This document shows positions 6,144 through 13,483 of a stretch of DNA of 33,119 nucleotides, in pieces. Both the position numbers and the translations under genes were made by a program. The DNA comes from a virus. Position 1 is the first letter of the stretch; each line of letters starts with the position of its first letter. The stretch lies in the IMG/VR virus record IMGVR_UViG_3300037584_000415, positions 1 to 33,119 of that record; one strand, written 5' to 3'. The notes beneath the pieces were generated by a model that saw only the letters and a list, made by a program, of their open reading frames with translations, made no database searches and had not been told where the DNA came from.

Positions 6144-6205
6144 GAGGTGTCCTAAAACTATGGATGGGACTTAAAGGAACAATCCAAATACAACGCCTCA
6201 TTTTT
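6144..6205 (+). terminator. Leader hairpin with T-run before primase-helicase
   Basis: gaggtg (6144-6149) pairs with cgcctc (6194-6199), one G-T wobble, followed by aTTTTT (6200-6205). Inside, tggat (6161-6165) pairs with atcca (6182-6186). The element fills the 82-base gap between the 90-aa gene and the primase-helicase and ends three bases before its ribosome binding site. It could be a terminator that tunes read-through or a translational control structure. Confidence 0.45.
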
Positions 6206-6218
6206 ATAGGAGATAGAA

Positions 6219-7883
6219 TTGAATACACAATTTGTTAAACATAAATTACCATGTCCTAAGTGTGATAGTAGTGATGCTGTTTCACTTAATAGCAATGGCT
6301 CTGCAAAATGTTTTAGCTGTAATGCTTTTATTCCAGACTATGACAATGCAGATACTATGAGTACAAATACTAATACTATTGTACCCATGAAACAACCTGA
6401 AACTTCTTTTCTTAATTCATATACAGGAATATATGGAGCTTTAACTGATAGAAATATATCAGAAGCTACAGCTAAAAAGTATGGAGTTAAGATAGTTAAA
6501 GACCACAATAGTCAAGTTAAACAACATATCTATCCATTTTATAATGGTAGTGAAATAGTTGCAACCAAGACTAGATATGTAGATAATAAAAACTTTTCAT
6601 GTAATGGTACATTTCAAGGAACAGGATTGTTTGGAGAACAACTGTATCGTAATAAAGGTGGTAAGTATTTAACTATAACTGAAGGCGAGTGTGATGCTAT
6701 GGCAGTTTATGAATTGATGCAAGGTAAATCTAGTGTTGTATCAATCAAACGAGGTGCATCATCTGCTGTTAAAGATATACGAGAAAGCATTGAGTTTGTA
6801 GAAAGCTTTGATAATGTAGTCTTGTGTTTTGATAATGACAAAGCAGGTATAGAAGCTGCGAGGCAAGTAGCAAGAATACTTAAACCAAGTAAAGCTAAAA
6901 TAATAAACTTACCAAATGGATATAAAGATGCTAATGAAATGTTAGCTAAGAAAAAGTTCCAAGAGTTTTCAACAGCATGGTGGGAAGCTAAGACTTATAC
7001 ACCTTCTGGAATTATGGAATTATCTAGTAAGAAAAATGACTGGCTCAATCGAGAAGTAAAAGAAAGTATTGCATATCCTTGGGAAGGATTGAACAAGAAG
7101 TTATATGGTATGCGTAAAGGAGAACTTGTTACTCTTACAGGTGGTACAGGTCTTGGTAAGTCTAGTGTAACTAGAGAACTAGAACATCATCTTATTAAAA
7201 ATACAGATGATAATGTAGGTATCATAGCACTAGAAGAGAATTGGTTAAGAACTGCTGACGGAATTGTATCTATTGAAGCTAACGATAGAATATATTTATC
7301 AGAGAAACGAAGTAAATATACTGATGAAGAACTGCACACTTTATTTGATAATGCAATACAAGAAGGTAGAGTATTTATTCATGCACATTTAGGAGCAACC
7401 GACATAGATGAAATCTTTTCTAAATTAAGATATATCATTGTAGGATGTGAATGTGATTGGGTAGTAGTAGACCACTTACATATGCTTGTCAATGTATTAT
7501 CTGAAGGAGATGAACGCAGAGGTATTGATATGCTTATGAATAGATTGCGTAGTCTTGTAGAAGAAACAGGAGTAGGTATGATATTAGTATCACATTTAAG
7601 AAGAGCAGCAGGAGATAGAGGACACGAGAAAGGTATTGAAGTTTCACTATCACATCTTAAAGGCTCACAAGGTATTGCACAACTATCAGATTGTGTAATA
7701 GCATTAGAAAGAAATCAACAGGCAGAAAATCCTGATGAAGCTAATATAACTAAAGTCAGAGTCTTGAAGTCAAGATATACTGGAGATACAGGAATGGCTT
7801 GTCATTTAAAATATGATACTGAAACAGGTAGACTACACGAAGTATCAGAGGAGGACACATTTAATAATGAAGATGATTTTTGA
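6219..7883 (+). CDS. Bifunctional DNA primase-helicase, T7 gp4-like
   Basis: The 554-aa product unwinds DNA and makes primers at the fork. Domains in order: zinc ribbon (Cys12, Cys15, Cys31, Cys34); TOPRIM-type primase core with TEGECDA (Glu155/Glu157) and CFDNDKAG (Asp205, Asp207); DnaB/RecA-like helicase with Walker A GGTGLGKS (308-315), Walker B VVVDH (Asp418), VSHLRR (458-462) and a GSQGIAQLSD motif. Length is close to T7 gp4 (566). The start is TTG at 6219, six bases after aggag; no ATG is better placed before the zinc ribbon. The C terminus is acidic and ends in Phe (NNEDDF), as in T7 gp4. Its end overlaps the polymerase start. Confidence 0.93.
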   Translation: MNTQFVKHKLPCPKCDSSDAVSLNSNGSAKCFSCNAFIPDYDNADTMSTNTNTIVPMKQPETSFLNSYTGIYGALTDRNISEATAKKYGVKIVKDHNSQVKQHIYPFYNGSEIVATKTRYVDNKNFSCNGTFQGTGLFGEQLYRNKGGKYLTITEGECDAMAVYELMQGKSSVVSIKRGASSAVKDIRESIEFVESFDNVVLCFDNDKAGIEAARQVARILKPSKAKIINLPNGYKDANEMLAKKKFQEFSTAWWEAKTYTPSGIMELSSKKNDWLNREVKESIAYPWEGLNKKLYGMRKGELVTLTGGTGLGKSSVTRELEHHLIKNTDDNVGIIALEENWLRTADGIVSIEANDRIYLSEKRSKYTDEELHTLFDNAIQEGRVFIHAHLGATDIDEIFSKLRYIIVGCECDWVVVDHLHMLVNVLSEGDERRGIDMLMNRLRSLVEETGVGMILVSHLRRAAGDRGHEKGIEVSLSHLKGSQGIAQLSDCVIALERNQQAENPDEANITKVRVLKSRYTGDTGMACHLKYDTETGRLHEVSEEDTFNNEDDF

Positions 7884-9588
7884 TATAGAAACAGATGACT
7901 TACATGCAACTAAAGTATGGTGTATTGTAGTCAAAGAAATAGAAGGAGACTTTTATAAGTTTGGACCTGATGAACTTGATGATGCTCTTAAACTATTATC
8001 AAGTGCTGATACTTTAATAGGACATAATATAATAGGTTTTGATTTATCAGTATTAAAAAGATTATATGATTTTGAATACTCTGGTAATGTAATAGATACA
8101 TTAGTTATGTCTAGATTATACAATCCTGTTAGAGAGAATGGACATAGTCTTAAAACTTGGGGTTATAGATTAGGTGTTCCTAAACAAGAACAACCAGAGT
8201 TTGATAACTATACACCAGAGATGTTAGATTATTGTCAACAAGATGTTAAACTTAATGAAGCAGTTTATCATTATCTAATTAAAGAAGGTGCAGGATTTAG
8301 TAAACAATCTTTTGATTTAGAACAATTAACTGCTACTATTATGTCTGAACAAGAAAAGACTGGATTTTATTTTGATAGTAAACAGGCTATGACTTTGTTA
8401 GCAAAACTAAAACAAAACATGGCAGATGTAGAAGATGAAGTACAGAAAACATTTAAACCTAAATGGGTAGATGATAAGTTAGTTACACCTTATATAAAGA
8501 AAGACGGGACATTATCTAAGCGTGGACTTACTGATGAAGAGTATGAATCTATACAAAAGTCAGACCATACTCAATCGTTTATGAGACAGAAGTTAGTTGA
8601 ATTTAATCTTGGTAGTCGTAAACAAATAGGAGAATATCTTATTGACTTTGGTTGGAAACCTGAAAGGTTTACTCCTACAGGACAACCTATTGTAGATGAA
8701 GCTACACTTAAAAAGATAACACATATTAAAGAAGCTAAACTTATAGCTGACTTTTTATTATATCAAAAGCGTATAGCTCAAGTATCATCATGGATAGATG
8801 AACTAAAAGAAGATAGAGTTCATGGTAGTGTAATACCTAATGGAACTATTACAGGTAGAATGACACACAGAAATCCTAACATGGCTCAAGTTCCTAATAT
8901 ACATAGTCCTTTTGGTAAAGAATGTAGGGCTTGTTGGACAGTACCAGAGGGATATAAACTTGTAGGTATAGATGCTAGTGGTCTTGAACTTAGAATGTTA
9001 GCTCATTATATGAATGATGCTAATTATATTGAAGAAGTAATTAATGGAGATATACATTCTACTAATCAAGAACTTGCAGGTCTACAGACTAGAGACCAAG
9101 CCAAGACATTTATATATGCATTAGTTTATGGTGCAGGAGATGCAAAGATAGGTAGTATTATTAATGGAGATATAAAGAAAGGTAAAGCCTTAAAACAAAG
9201 GTTCTTTACTAACTTACCAGCTCTAAAGAAACTACGAGATAGAGTACAACAAGCTGCTAATAGAGGATTCTTAAAAGGTATTGACGGTAGAAAGATTTAT
9301 GTAAGAAGTCAACATGCTGCTCTTAATACTTTACTACAAGGTAGTGGTGCTATTGTTATGAAACAAGCTATGATAAACTTATATCAGTTAATAAAACTTA
9401 ATACACTTGATGCTATGTTTGTAGCTAACATACATGATGAATGGCAACTACAAGTTAAAGAATCTCAAGCAGATTCTGTAGGTAGGTTAGGTGTGGAGTG
9501 TATAGAAAAAGTAACACAACAATTTAGAATGAGATGTAATTTAACAGGAGAATATAAAATAGGAGGTAACTGGAGTGAAACGCACTAA
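7867..9588 (+). CDS. DNA polymerase, Pol I family (T7 gp5-like)
   Basis: Replicative polymerase with proofreading, 573 aa from ATG 7867. A longer frame starts at 7813 but lacks a binding site, and the protein then has residues ahead of the FDIET motif that T7-like enzymes begin with; gaggagg lies 12 bases before 7867. The 3'-5' exonuclease motifs are FDIET (Asp6, Glu8), HNIIGFD (Asp59) and YCQQD (Asp126). The polymerase motifs are A (GIDASGLELR, Asp369), B (RDQAKTFIYALVYG, Arg409, Lys413, Tyr417) and C (HDE, 523-525). Tyr417 matches the E. coli Phe762 position. It is 130 aa shorter than T7 gp5 (704), and the thioredoxin-binding insertion is not evident. It overlaps the primase-helicase end by 17 bases. 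Confidence 0.93.
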   Translation: MKMIFDIETDDLHATKVWCIVVKEIEGDFYKFGPDELDDALKLLSSADTLIGHNIIGFDLSVLKRLYDFEYSGNVIDTLVMSRLYNPVRENGHSLKTWGYRLGVPKQEQPEFDNYTPEMLDYCQQDVKLNEAVYHYLIKEGAGFSKQSFDLEQLTATIMSEQEKTGFYFDSKQAMTLLAKLKQNMADVEDEVQKTFKPKWVDDKLVTPYIKKDGTLSKRGLTDEEYESIQKSDHTQSFMRQKLVEFNLGSRKQIGEYLIDFGWKPERFTPTGQPIVDEATLKKITHIKEAKLIADFLLYQKRIAQVSSWIDELKEDRVHGSVIPNGTITGRMTHRNPNMAQVPNIHSPFGKECRACWTVPEGYKLVGIDASGLELRMLAHYMNDANYIEEVINGDIHSTNQELAGLQTRDQAKTFIYALVYGAGDAKIGSIINGDIKKGKALKQRFFTNLPALKKLRDRVQQAANRGFLKGIDGRKIYVRSQHAALNTLLQGSGAIVMKQAMINLYQLIKLNTLDAMFVANIHDEWQLQVKESQADSVGRLGVECIEKVTQQFRMRCNLTGEYKIGGNWSETH

Positions 9589-9892
9589 AGAACATTCAAC
9601 AAATAGAAAGGGAGACCTTGCAGAATTTTATGCTGTCACTTGGCTATGGGATAATGGCTATGAAGTATTTAAAAACTGTGGGTGTGACGGGTTTATTGAT
9701 TTAGTAACTCGGGACCCTAAAGGAAATATAAAATTAATAGATGTAAAAACTGCAAGAAGAGATTATAGAACTGAAGATTCTTATACATCAAGAACAACAA
9801 GAACTAAAAAACAAATAGAAGCTGATGTTCAGTATCTATTATTTCTTCCAGACACAAGAAAATTAAGGTGGGTAGAACATAATGACAAATAA
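9575..9892 (+). CDS. PD-(D/E)XK nuclease, Holliday-junction-resolvase-like (105 aa)
   Basis: The start is GTG at 9575 with a perfect aggagg eight bases upstream, inside the polymerase end. The product carries the small PD-(D/E)XK nuclease pattern: KGDLAE (Glu17) in the first helix, GFIDLV (Asp42), and IDVK (Asp56, Lys58). The layout resembles archaeal-type Holliday junction resolvases and related small nucleases. Its substrate is inferred, not shown. It lies between polymerase and two further nucleases, fitting a role in recombination or host DNA breakdown. Confidence 0.75.
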   Translation: MKRTKEHSTNRKGDLAEFYAVTWLWDNGYEVFKNCGCDGFIDLVTRDPKGNIKLIDVKTARRDYRTEDSYTSRTTRTKKQIEADVQYLLFLPDTRKLRWVEHNDK

Positions 9893-10685
9893 AATTAACG
9901 AAATCATTGACAAATCTAAATTAGACAACTATAATAAGTTTACATCTGAATCAGGACATTGGTATACCCAAGAGGGAGAACCTATGTATACTCTAATAGG
10001 TGCTAATGGTAAAGAAAGAAACACCACATTAAGAGATGCAAAAAGTTTAGGACTTGTTCCTTCTGTAACTACTATACTAAGTATGGTTGCTAAACCTGCA
10101 TTAGAAAATTGGAAACTTACACAAGCTATTACATCTGCTATTACTTTAAATAGAAAAGATAATGAATCATTAGATTCTTATATTTATAGATGTAAGTCTG
10201 ATGCTAAAAGTATAGGATTAAATGCAGCTAAAGAAGGAACTAAAATTCATGGTCAAATAGAAACAGGATTTTTGGGTGGTAAGAAAACTAAACCTTACAA
10301 AATTATTAAGAAGTGGTTAGATGAAAACTTTACTGACCACGATTGGATTGCAGAAGATTCTTTCTGTGCACCTCAAGGTTATGGTGGTAAAATAGATTTA
10401 TATTCTAATGATGTTTTCATAGACTTTAAAACTAAAGATAATCTTGAAGGCAAAGACCCTGCTAAATTAGTTTATGATGAACATGGTATGCAACTCTCGG
10501 CTTATGCTCAGGGTATGGGAATAGATTGTCCTACAAGAGTATCAATATTTATTGACAGAAAAGATACAAATATTATATTGTTTCACATATGGGATTTAGA
10601 ATCACACGATAGGCATATAAAAATGTTTAATAGTATATTAAAGTATTGGCAACTTGTAAAAAATTATGAGTGGGATAATGCCTAG
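9882..10685 (+). CDS. PD-(D/E)XK exonuclease, RecB/Cas4-like (267 aa)
   Basis: Probable DNA exonuclease, filling the role T7 gives to gp6. Motifs in order: GTKIH (His123), GKIDL (Asp172), IDFKTK (Asp181, Lys183) and QLSAY (Gln204-Tyr208). These are the RecB-type nuclease motifs. The N-terminal GLVPSVTTILSMVAKPAL is typical of phage members of this family. Start ATG 9882 overlaps the upstream gene by 11 bases. Two promoter-like elements lie inside it (9907-9935 and 10552-10579). Confidence 0.8.
   Translation: MTNKINEIIDKSKLDNYNKFTSESGHWYTQEGEPMYTLIGANGKERNTTLRDAKSLGLVPSVTTILSMVAKPALENWKLTQAITSAITLNRKDNESLDSYIYRCKSDAKSIGLNAAKEGTKIHGQIETGFLGGKKTKPYKIIKKWLDENFTDHDWIAEDSFCAPQGYGGKIDLYSNDVFIDFKTKDNLEGKDPAKLVYDEHGMQLSAYAQGMGIDCPTRVSIFIDRKDTNIILFHIWDLESHDRHIKMFNSILKYWQLVKNYEWDNA
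9907..9935 (+). promoter_or_regulatory. Perfect-consensus sigma70 promoter inside exonuclease gene
   Basis: TTGACA (9907-9912), exactly 17 bases, TATAAT (9930-9935): both hexamers match the E. coli consensus at optimal spacing. It lies in the first 54 bases of the exonuclease gene, so the transcript would start near 9942 and serve the endonuclease and nrd genes. Activity is predicted, not shown. Confidence 0.6.
10552..10579 (+). promoter_or_regulatory. Candidate sigma70 promoter upstream of endonuclease I
   Basis: TTGACA (10552-10557), 16-base spacer, TATATT (10574-10579, 5/6 match). It lies in the 3' part of the exonuclease gene, about 90 bases upstream of the endonuclease I start, a natural place for a promoter of the endonuclease-nrd unit. 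Confidence 0.45.
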
Positions 10686-11112
10686 AAGAATACCAAGAAA
10701 ACCTAGACCTAAAAAAGTTAATGTACCTAAAGGGTATGATAGTAAATGGGAATATGATATACATCAATCTGTTTTAAAAGATTGGAAACATCATAATGAA
10801 CATATAGATTATATTGTTAAACATAAATATGAACCAGACTTTATAAAAGTTATTAATGGTCAAACAATATTACTAGAAGCTAAAGGTAGGTTTTGGGATT
10901 ATGCTGAATATAGTAAATATGTTTGGATAAGAGAGGCTTTAACAGAAGAGGTAGGAGAATTTGAGTTAGTATTTTTATTTCAAAAACCTTATGCTCCAAT
11001 GCCACAGGCTAAGAAAAGAAAAGACGGAACTAAAAGAACTCATGCAGAATGGGCAGAAACAAATAACTTCACATGGTATAGTGAAGAAACATTACCGGAG
11101 GAATGGAAATGA
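10678..11112 (+). CDS. Endonuclease I, T7 gp3-like (Holliday junction resolvase)
   Basis: Cuts branched DNA such as four-way junctions. In the frame from ATG 10678, the catalytic set seen is Glu25 (KWEYD), Asp54 (YEPDF) and Glu67-x-Lys69 (LLEAKG), close to T7 endonuclease I Glu20, Asp55, Glu65, Lys67. Later, RFWDYAEYSKYVWIREA matches the conserved KGxW...LIRE helix, and the C-terminal THAEWAETNNFTW matches the T7 YGEW/F segment. An alternative ATG at 10666 adds four residues; neither start has a strong binding site, so the start is uncertain. It overlaps the exonuclease end. Confidence 0.85.
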   Translation: MPRRIPRKPRPKKVNVPKGYDSKWEYDIHQSVLKDWKHHNEHIDYIVKHKYEPDFIKVINGQTILLEAKGRFWDYAEYSKYVWIREALTEEVGEFELVFLFQKPYAPMPQAKKRKDGTKRTHAEWAETNNFTWYSEETLPEEWK

Positions 11113-11375
11113 AATATAAATTTAATGAAGATAATATCATACCACAAATACAAAGATATGTAGATAAAACTTATGAGAAACATTATGCTTATGGAGATTA
11201 CCAAGCAACAGATGTTATATTTGATAACGGACATGGAGAAGGATTTTGTATTGGTAATATTATAAAGTATGCTATGAGGTATGGAAAAAAGAACGGATAT
11301 AACCAAGCAGACTTGCTAAAAATAATTCATTATGCTATAATGGCTATACATTTACAGGACATTCAAGATGATTGA
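11109..11375 (+). CDS. DUF3310-like protein (88 aa)
   Basis: ATG 11109 is chosen over ATG 11103 because ccggagg lies seven bases upstream, and it overlaps the endonuclease stop as ATGA. The segment GFCIGNIIKYAMRYGKKNGYNQADLL then IHYAIMAIHL follows the DUF3310 pattern (F-x-x-GNVIKYxxRxGxK), a small helical phage family often named nucleotide-kinase-like, without shown activity. It sits just upstream of the ribonucleotide reductase genes. Confidence 0.65.
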   Translation: MKYKFNEDNIIPQIQRYVDKTYEKHYAYGDYQATDVIFDNGHGEGFCIGNIIKYAMRYGKKNGYNQADLLKIIHYAIMAIHLQDIQDD

Positions 11376-13263
11376 AGATAAGATAGGAACTAAGCCTTAC
11401 TTAGGAATTGAAATAGACTACAATAAAGAAAAAGAATTTGATAAATTTAGTCTAGATACTCTCAGAGATAGATATTTCTGGGAAGGAGAAACACATGCAC
11501 AAGAAGCATTCGCAAGAGCCTCCGTCTTCGGAGCAACCTTCAAAGGTGAGACAGATTTTGAACTGGCTCAAAGACTTTACAACTACAGTTCCTCTCGTTG
11601 GTTCATGTTTAGCACTCCTATACTTAGTAACGGGGGAACCAGTCGTGGGCTTCCTATCTCTTGTTTCCTTAATTATGTTCCTGACAGTCGCCACGGTTTA
11701 TCTAATCACTACGATGAGAACATATGGTTGGCAAGTTCAGGTGGAGGCATTGGTGGATATTGGGGCGATATTAGGAGCAACGGTATTTCTACTACTCATG
11801 GCAGTCGTTCTACTGGTTCAATTCCATTCATGCATGTGGTAGATTCTCAGATGTTAGCCTTTAATCAAGGTACAACTAGAAGAGGTTCTTATGCTGCATA
11901 TATGGATGTAAGCCATCCAGAGATAGAAGAGTTTATAAATATGCGTAAAGAATCTGGTGGAGATATTAATCGTAAATGTCTTAACTTACATAATGGTATT
12001 AATATAACTAATGCATTTTTAGATGCAGTAAAAGATGATGAAGACTGGAGATTGATTGACCCTAAAACTCAAGAGGCTGTTAAGATTATAAATGCTAGAG
12101 ATTTATGGTGGCAGATTATTCATGCAAGAGCAGAAACTGGAGAGCCTTACATGATAAACATAGATACTTGTAATAAAGCTTTACCTAAACAACAACAAGA
12201 TTTAGGCTTATCAATTAGACAAAGTAATTTATGTTCTGAAATAACTTTACCAACTAATGAAGAAAGAACTGCAGTATGTTGTTTGTCTTCTGTAAACTTA
12301 GAACACTTTGATGCTTGGTCAAAAGATGATAACTTTATATTAGATTTAATAACAATGCTAGATAATGTAATAGAACATTATATAGAAAACGCAATAGATA
12401 CATCACAACTAGGAGGATATAATGCAAATTTTAAACGCTTTCAAAACTATGTTAGAAAAGATAAAGAAGGATATACTAAGTCTGCCTATTCGGCATATAG
12501 AGAAAGGAGTCTCGGGTTGGGTGCAATGGGTTTTCATGCATATCTACAATCTAGGAACATACCTTTCGAGGGTATCTTTGCAACTGGTTTTAATCATAAA
12601 GCATTTACTTTTATTAAATCAAAAGCTATGGAAGCCAGTAAAGAATTGGCTAAAGAAAGGGGCGAAGCTCCTGATATCAATGGTTCAGGTAAGCGAAATG
12701 CTAATCTCCTTGCTGTTGCTCCTAATGCTAGTAGTGGTATTATATGTAGTGGCACTTCCCCTAGTATTGAGCCTTATAGGGCTAATTGCTACACTCATAA
12801 GACTTTATCAGGAAGCTATCAAGTTAAAAACAAATTTCTTGAAAAGATTTTAAAGTCTAAAGGTTTAAAAGTTAAAGAGCTAGAAAACATTTGGAAAGAT
12901 ATAGCAGGTAAAGATGGTTCAGTACAACACTTAGATATATTAACAGATAAAGAAAAAGAAATATTTAAAACAGCAAATGAAATAAATCAAATATGGGTAG
13001 TGGAACATGCATATCAAAGACAACAATTTATATGTCAAGCACAATCCGTAAACTTATTCTTTACTTTACCAAAAGCAACTGAAGACCAAGACAAGCATGA
13101 TGAATACATGCAGTATGTTAATGATGTTCATTGGTATGGTATGAATAAACTAAAATCACTCTACTACTTTAGGTCTAACGCAGCTAGAAATGTAGAGAAT
13201 GTAAACATTAAAGTTCCAAGAATCAAGTTAGATGATGTGGAATGTATAGCCTGTGAGGGATAA
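11368..13263 (+). CDS. nrdA: Ribonucleoside-diphosphate reductase, class I alpha subunit
   Basis: Makes deoxyribonucleotides with NrdB. The 631-aa chain has the key residues: Cys99 (PISCF, E. coli Cys225), Asn287-Cys289-Glu291 (NLCSE, the Asn437/Cys439/Glu441 triad), Cys304 (AVCCLSSVNL, Cys462), the radical-transfer pair Tyr599-Tyr600 (LKSLYYF) and a C-terminal CIAC redox pair (Cys626, Cys629). It is shorter than E. coli NrdA (761), and no N-terminal ATP-cone is seen, so dATP shut-off is probably absent, as in many phage enzymes. The start overlaps the DUF3310-like gene by eight bases. Class I is certain from the YY pair and adjacent NrdB. Confidence 0.95.
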   Translation: MIEDKIGTKPYLGIEIDYNKEKEFDKFSLDTLRDRYFWEGETHAQEAFARASVFGATFKGETDFELAQRLYNYSSSRWFMFSTPILSNGGTSRGLPISCFLNYVPDSRHGLSNHYDENIWLASSGGGIGGYWGDIRSNGISTTHGSRSTGSIPFMHVVDSQMLAFNQGTTRRGSYAAYMDVSHPEIEEFINMRKESGGDINRKCLNLHNGINITNAFLDAVKDDEDWRLIDPKTQEAVKIINARDLWWQIIHARAETGEPYMINIDTCNKALPKQQQDLGLSIRQSNLCSEITLPTNEERTAVCCLSSVNLEHFDAWSKDDNFILDLITMLDNVIEHYIENAIDTSQLGGYNANFKRFQNYVRKDKEGYTKSAYSAYRERSLGLGAMGFHAYLQSRNIPFEGIFATGFNHKAFTFIKSKAMEASKELAKERGEAPDINGSGKRNANLLAVAPNASSGIICSGTSPSIEPYRANCYTHKTLSGSYQVKNKFLEKILKSKGLKVKELENIWKDIAGKDGSVQHLDILTDKEKEIFKTANEINQIWVVEHAYQRQQFICQAQSVNLFFTLPKATEDQDKHDEYMQYVNDVHWYGMNKLKSLYYFRSNAARNVENVNIKVPRIKLDDVECIACEG

Positions 13264-13264
13264 C

Positions 13265-13483
13265 ATGATAAAAGAAAAACTATATGATGCTTTGTATGAT
13301 AAATACAAGGCTGAACAATCAGAAGCTTTATGCAATCTTCAAATGTATTTTAGAGAGGGTGTTGGTGTAGCTGACCATCCTAATACAGTAGAAACTGTAG
13401 CTAAATTATTTGAAGAATATGCAGAGGCAACAGAACACTTAGAAATATTAAAGGAGAATAGATATGAGTTTGTTGGGCAATAG
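13265..13483 (+). CDS. Small hypothetical protein between nrdA and nrdB (72 aa)
   Basis: ATG 13265, two bases after the nrdA stop with gaggga upstream, is preferred over GTG 13253. The product has a central YFREGVGVADHPNTVETVAKLF segment and a C-terminal helix (EYAEATEHLEILKE), a layout I recall from small marine phage proteins (GxGEHxDxVE...). Its end overlaps the nrdB start by 20 bases. Position suggests co-expression with the reductase, but a role there is not known. Confidence 0.7.
   Translation: MIKEKLYDALYDKYKAEQSEALCNLQMYFREGVGVADHPNTVETVAKLFEEYAEATEHLEILKENRYEFVGQ

Noticed and set aside
7486-7491. TTGACA on the - strand inside primase-helicase
   Set aside because: The hexamer at 17 bp is TACTAC, only 3/6 to consensus, and the direction opposes the genes.
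7813-7866. Longer start for the DNA polymerase at ATG 7813
   Set aside because: No binding site, and it adds 18 residues ahead of the FDIET motif that normally lies at the N terminus in this family.
11452-11842. Overlapping frames on both strands inside nrdA, one with hydrophobic stretches
   Set aside because: The region encodes conserved NrdA residues including Cys99; the hydrophobic look comes from frame-shifted A+T-rich codons.
12422-12853. 143-codon + strand frame inside nrdA
   Set aside because: An out-of-frame shadow of conserved NrdA sequence; no binding site placed for it.
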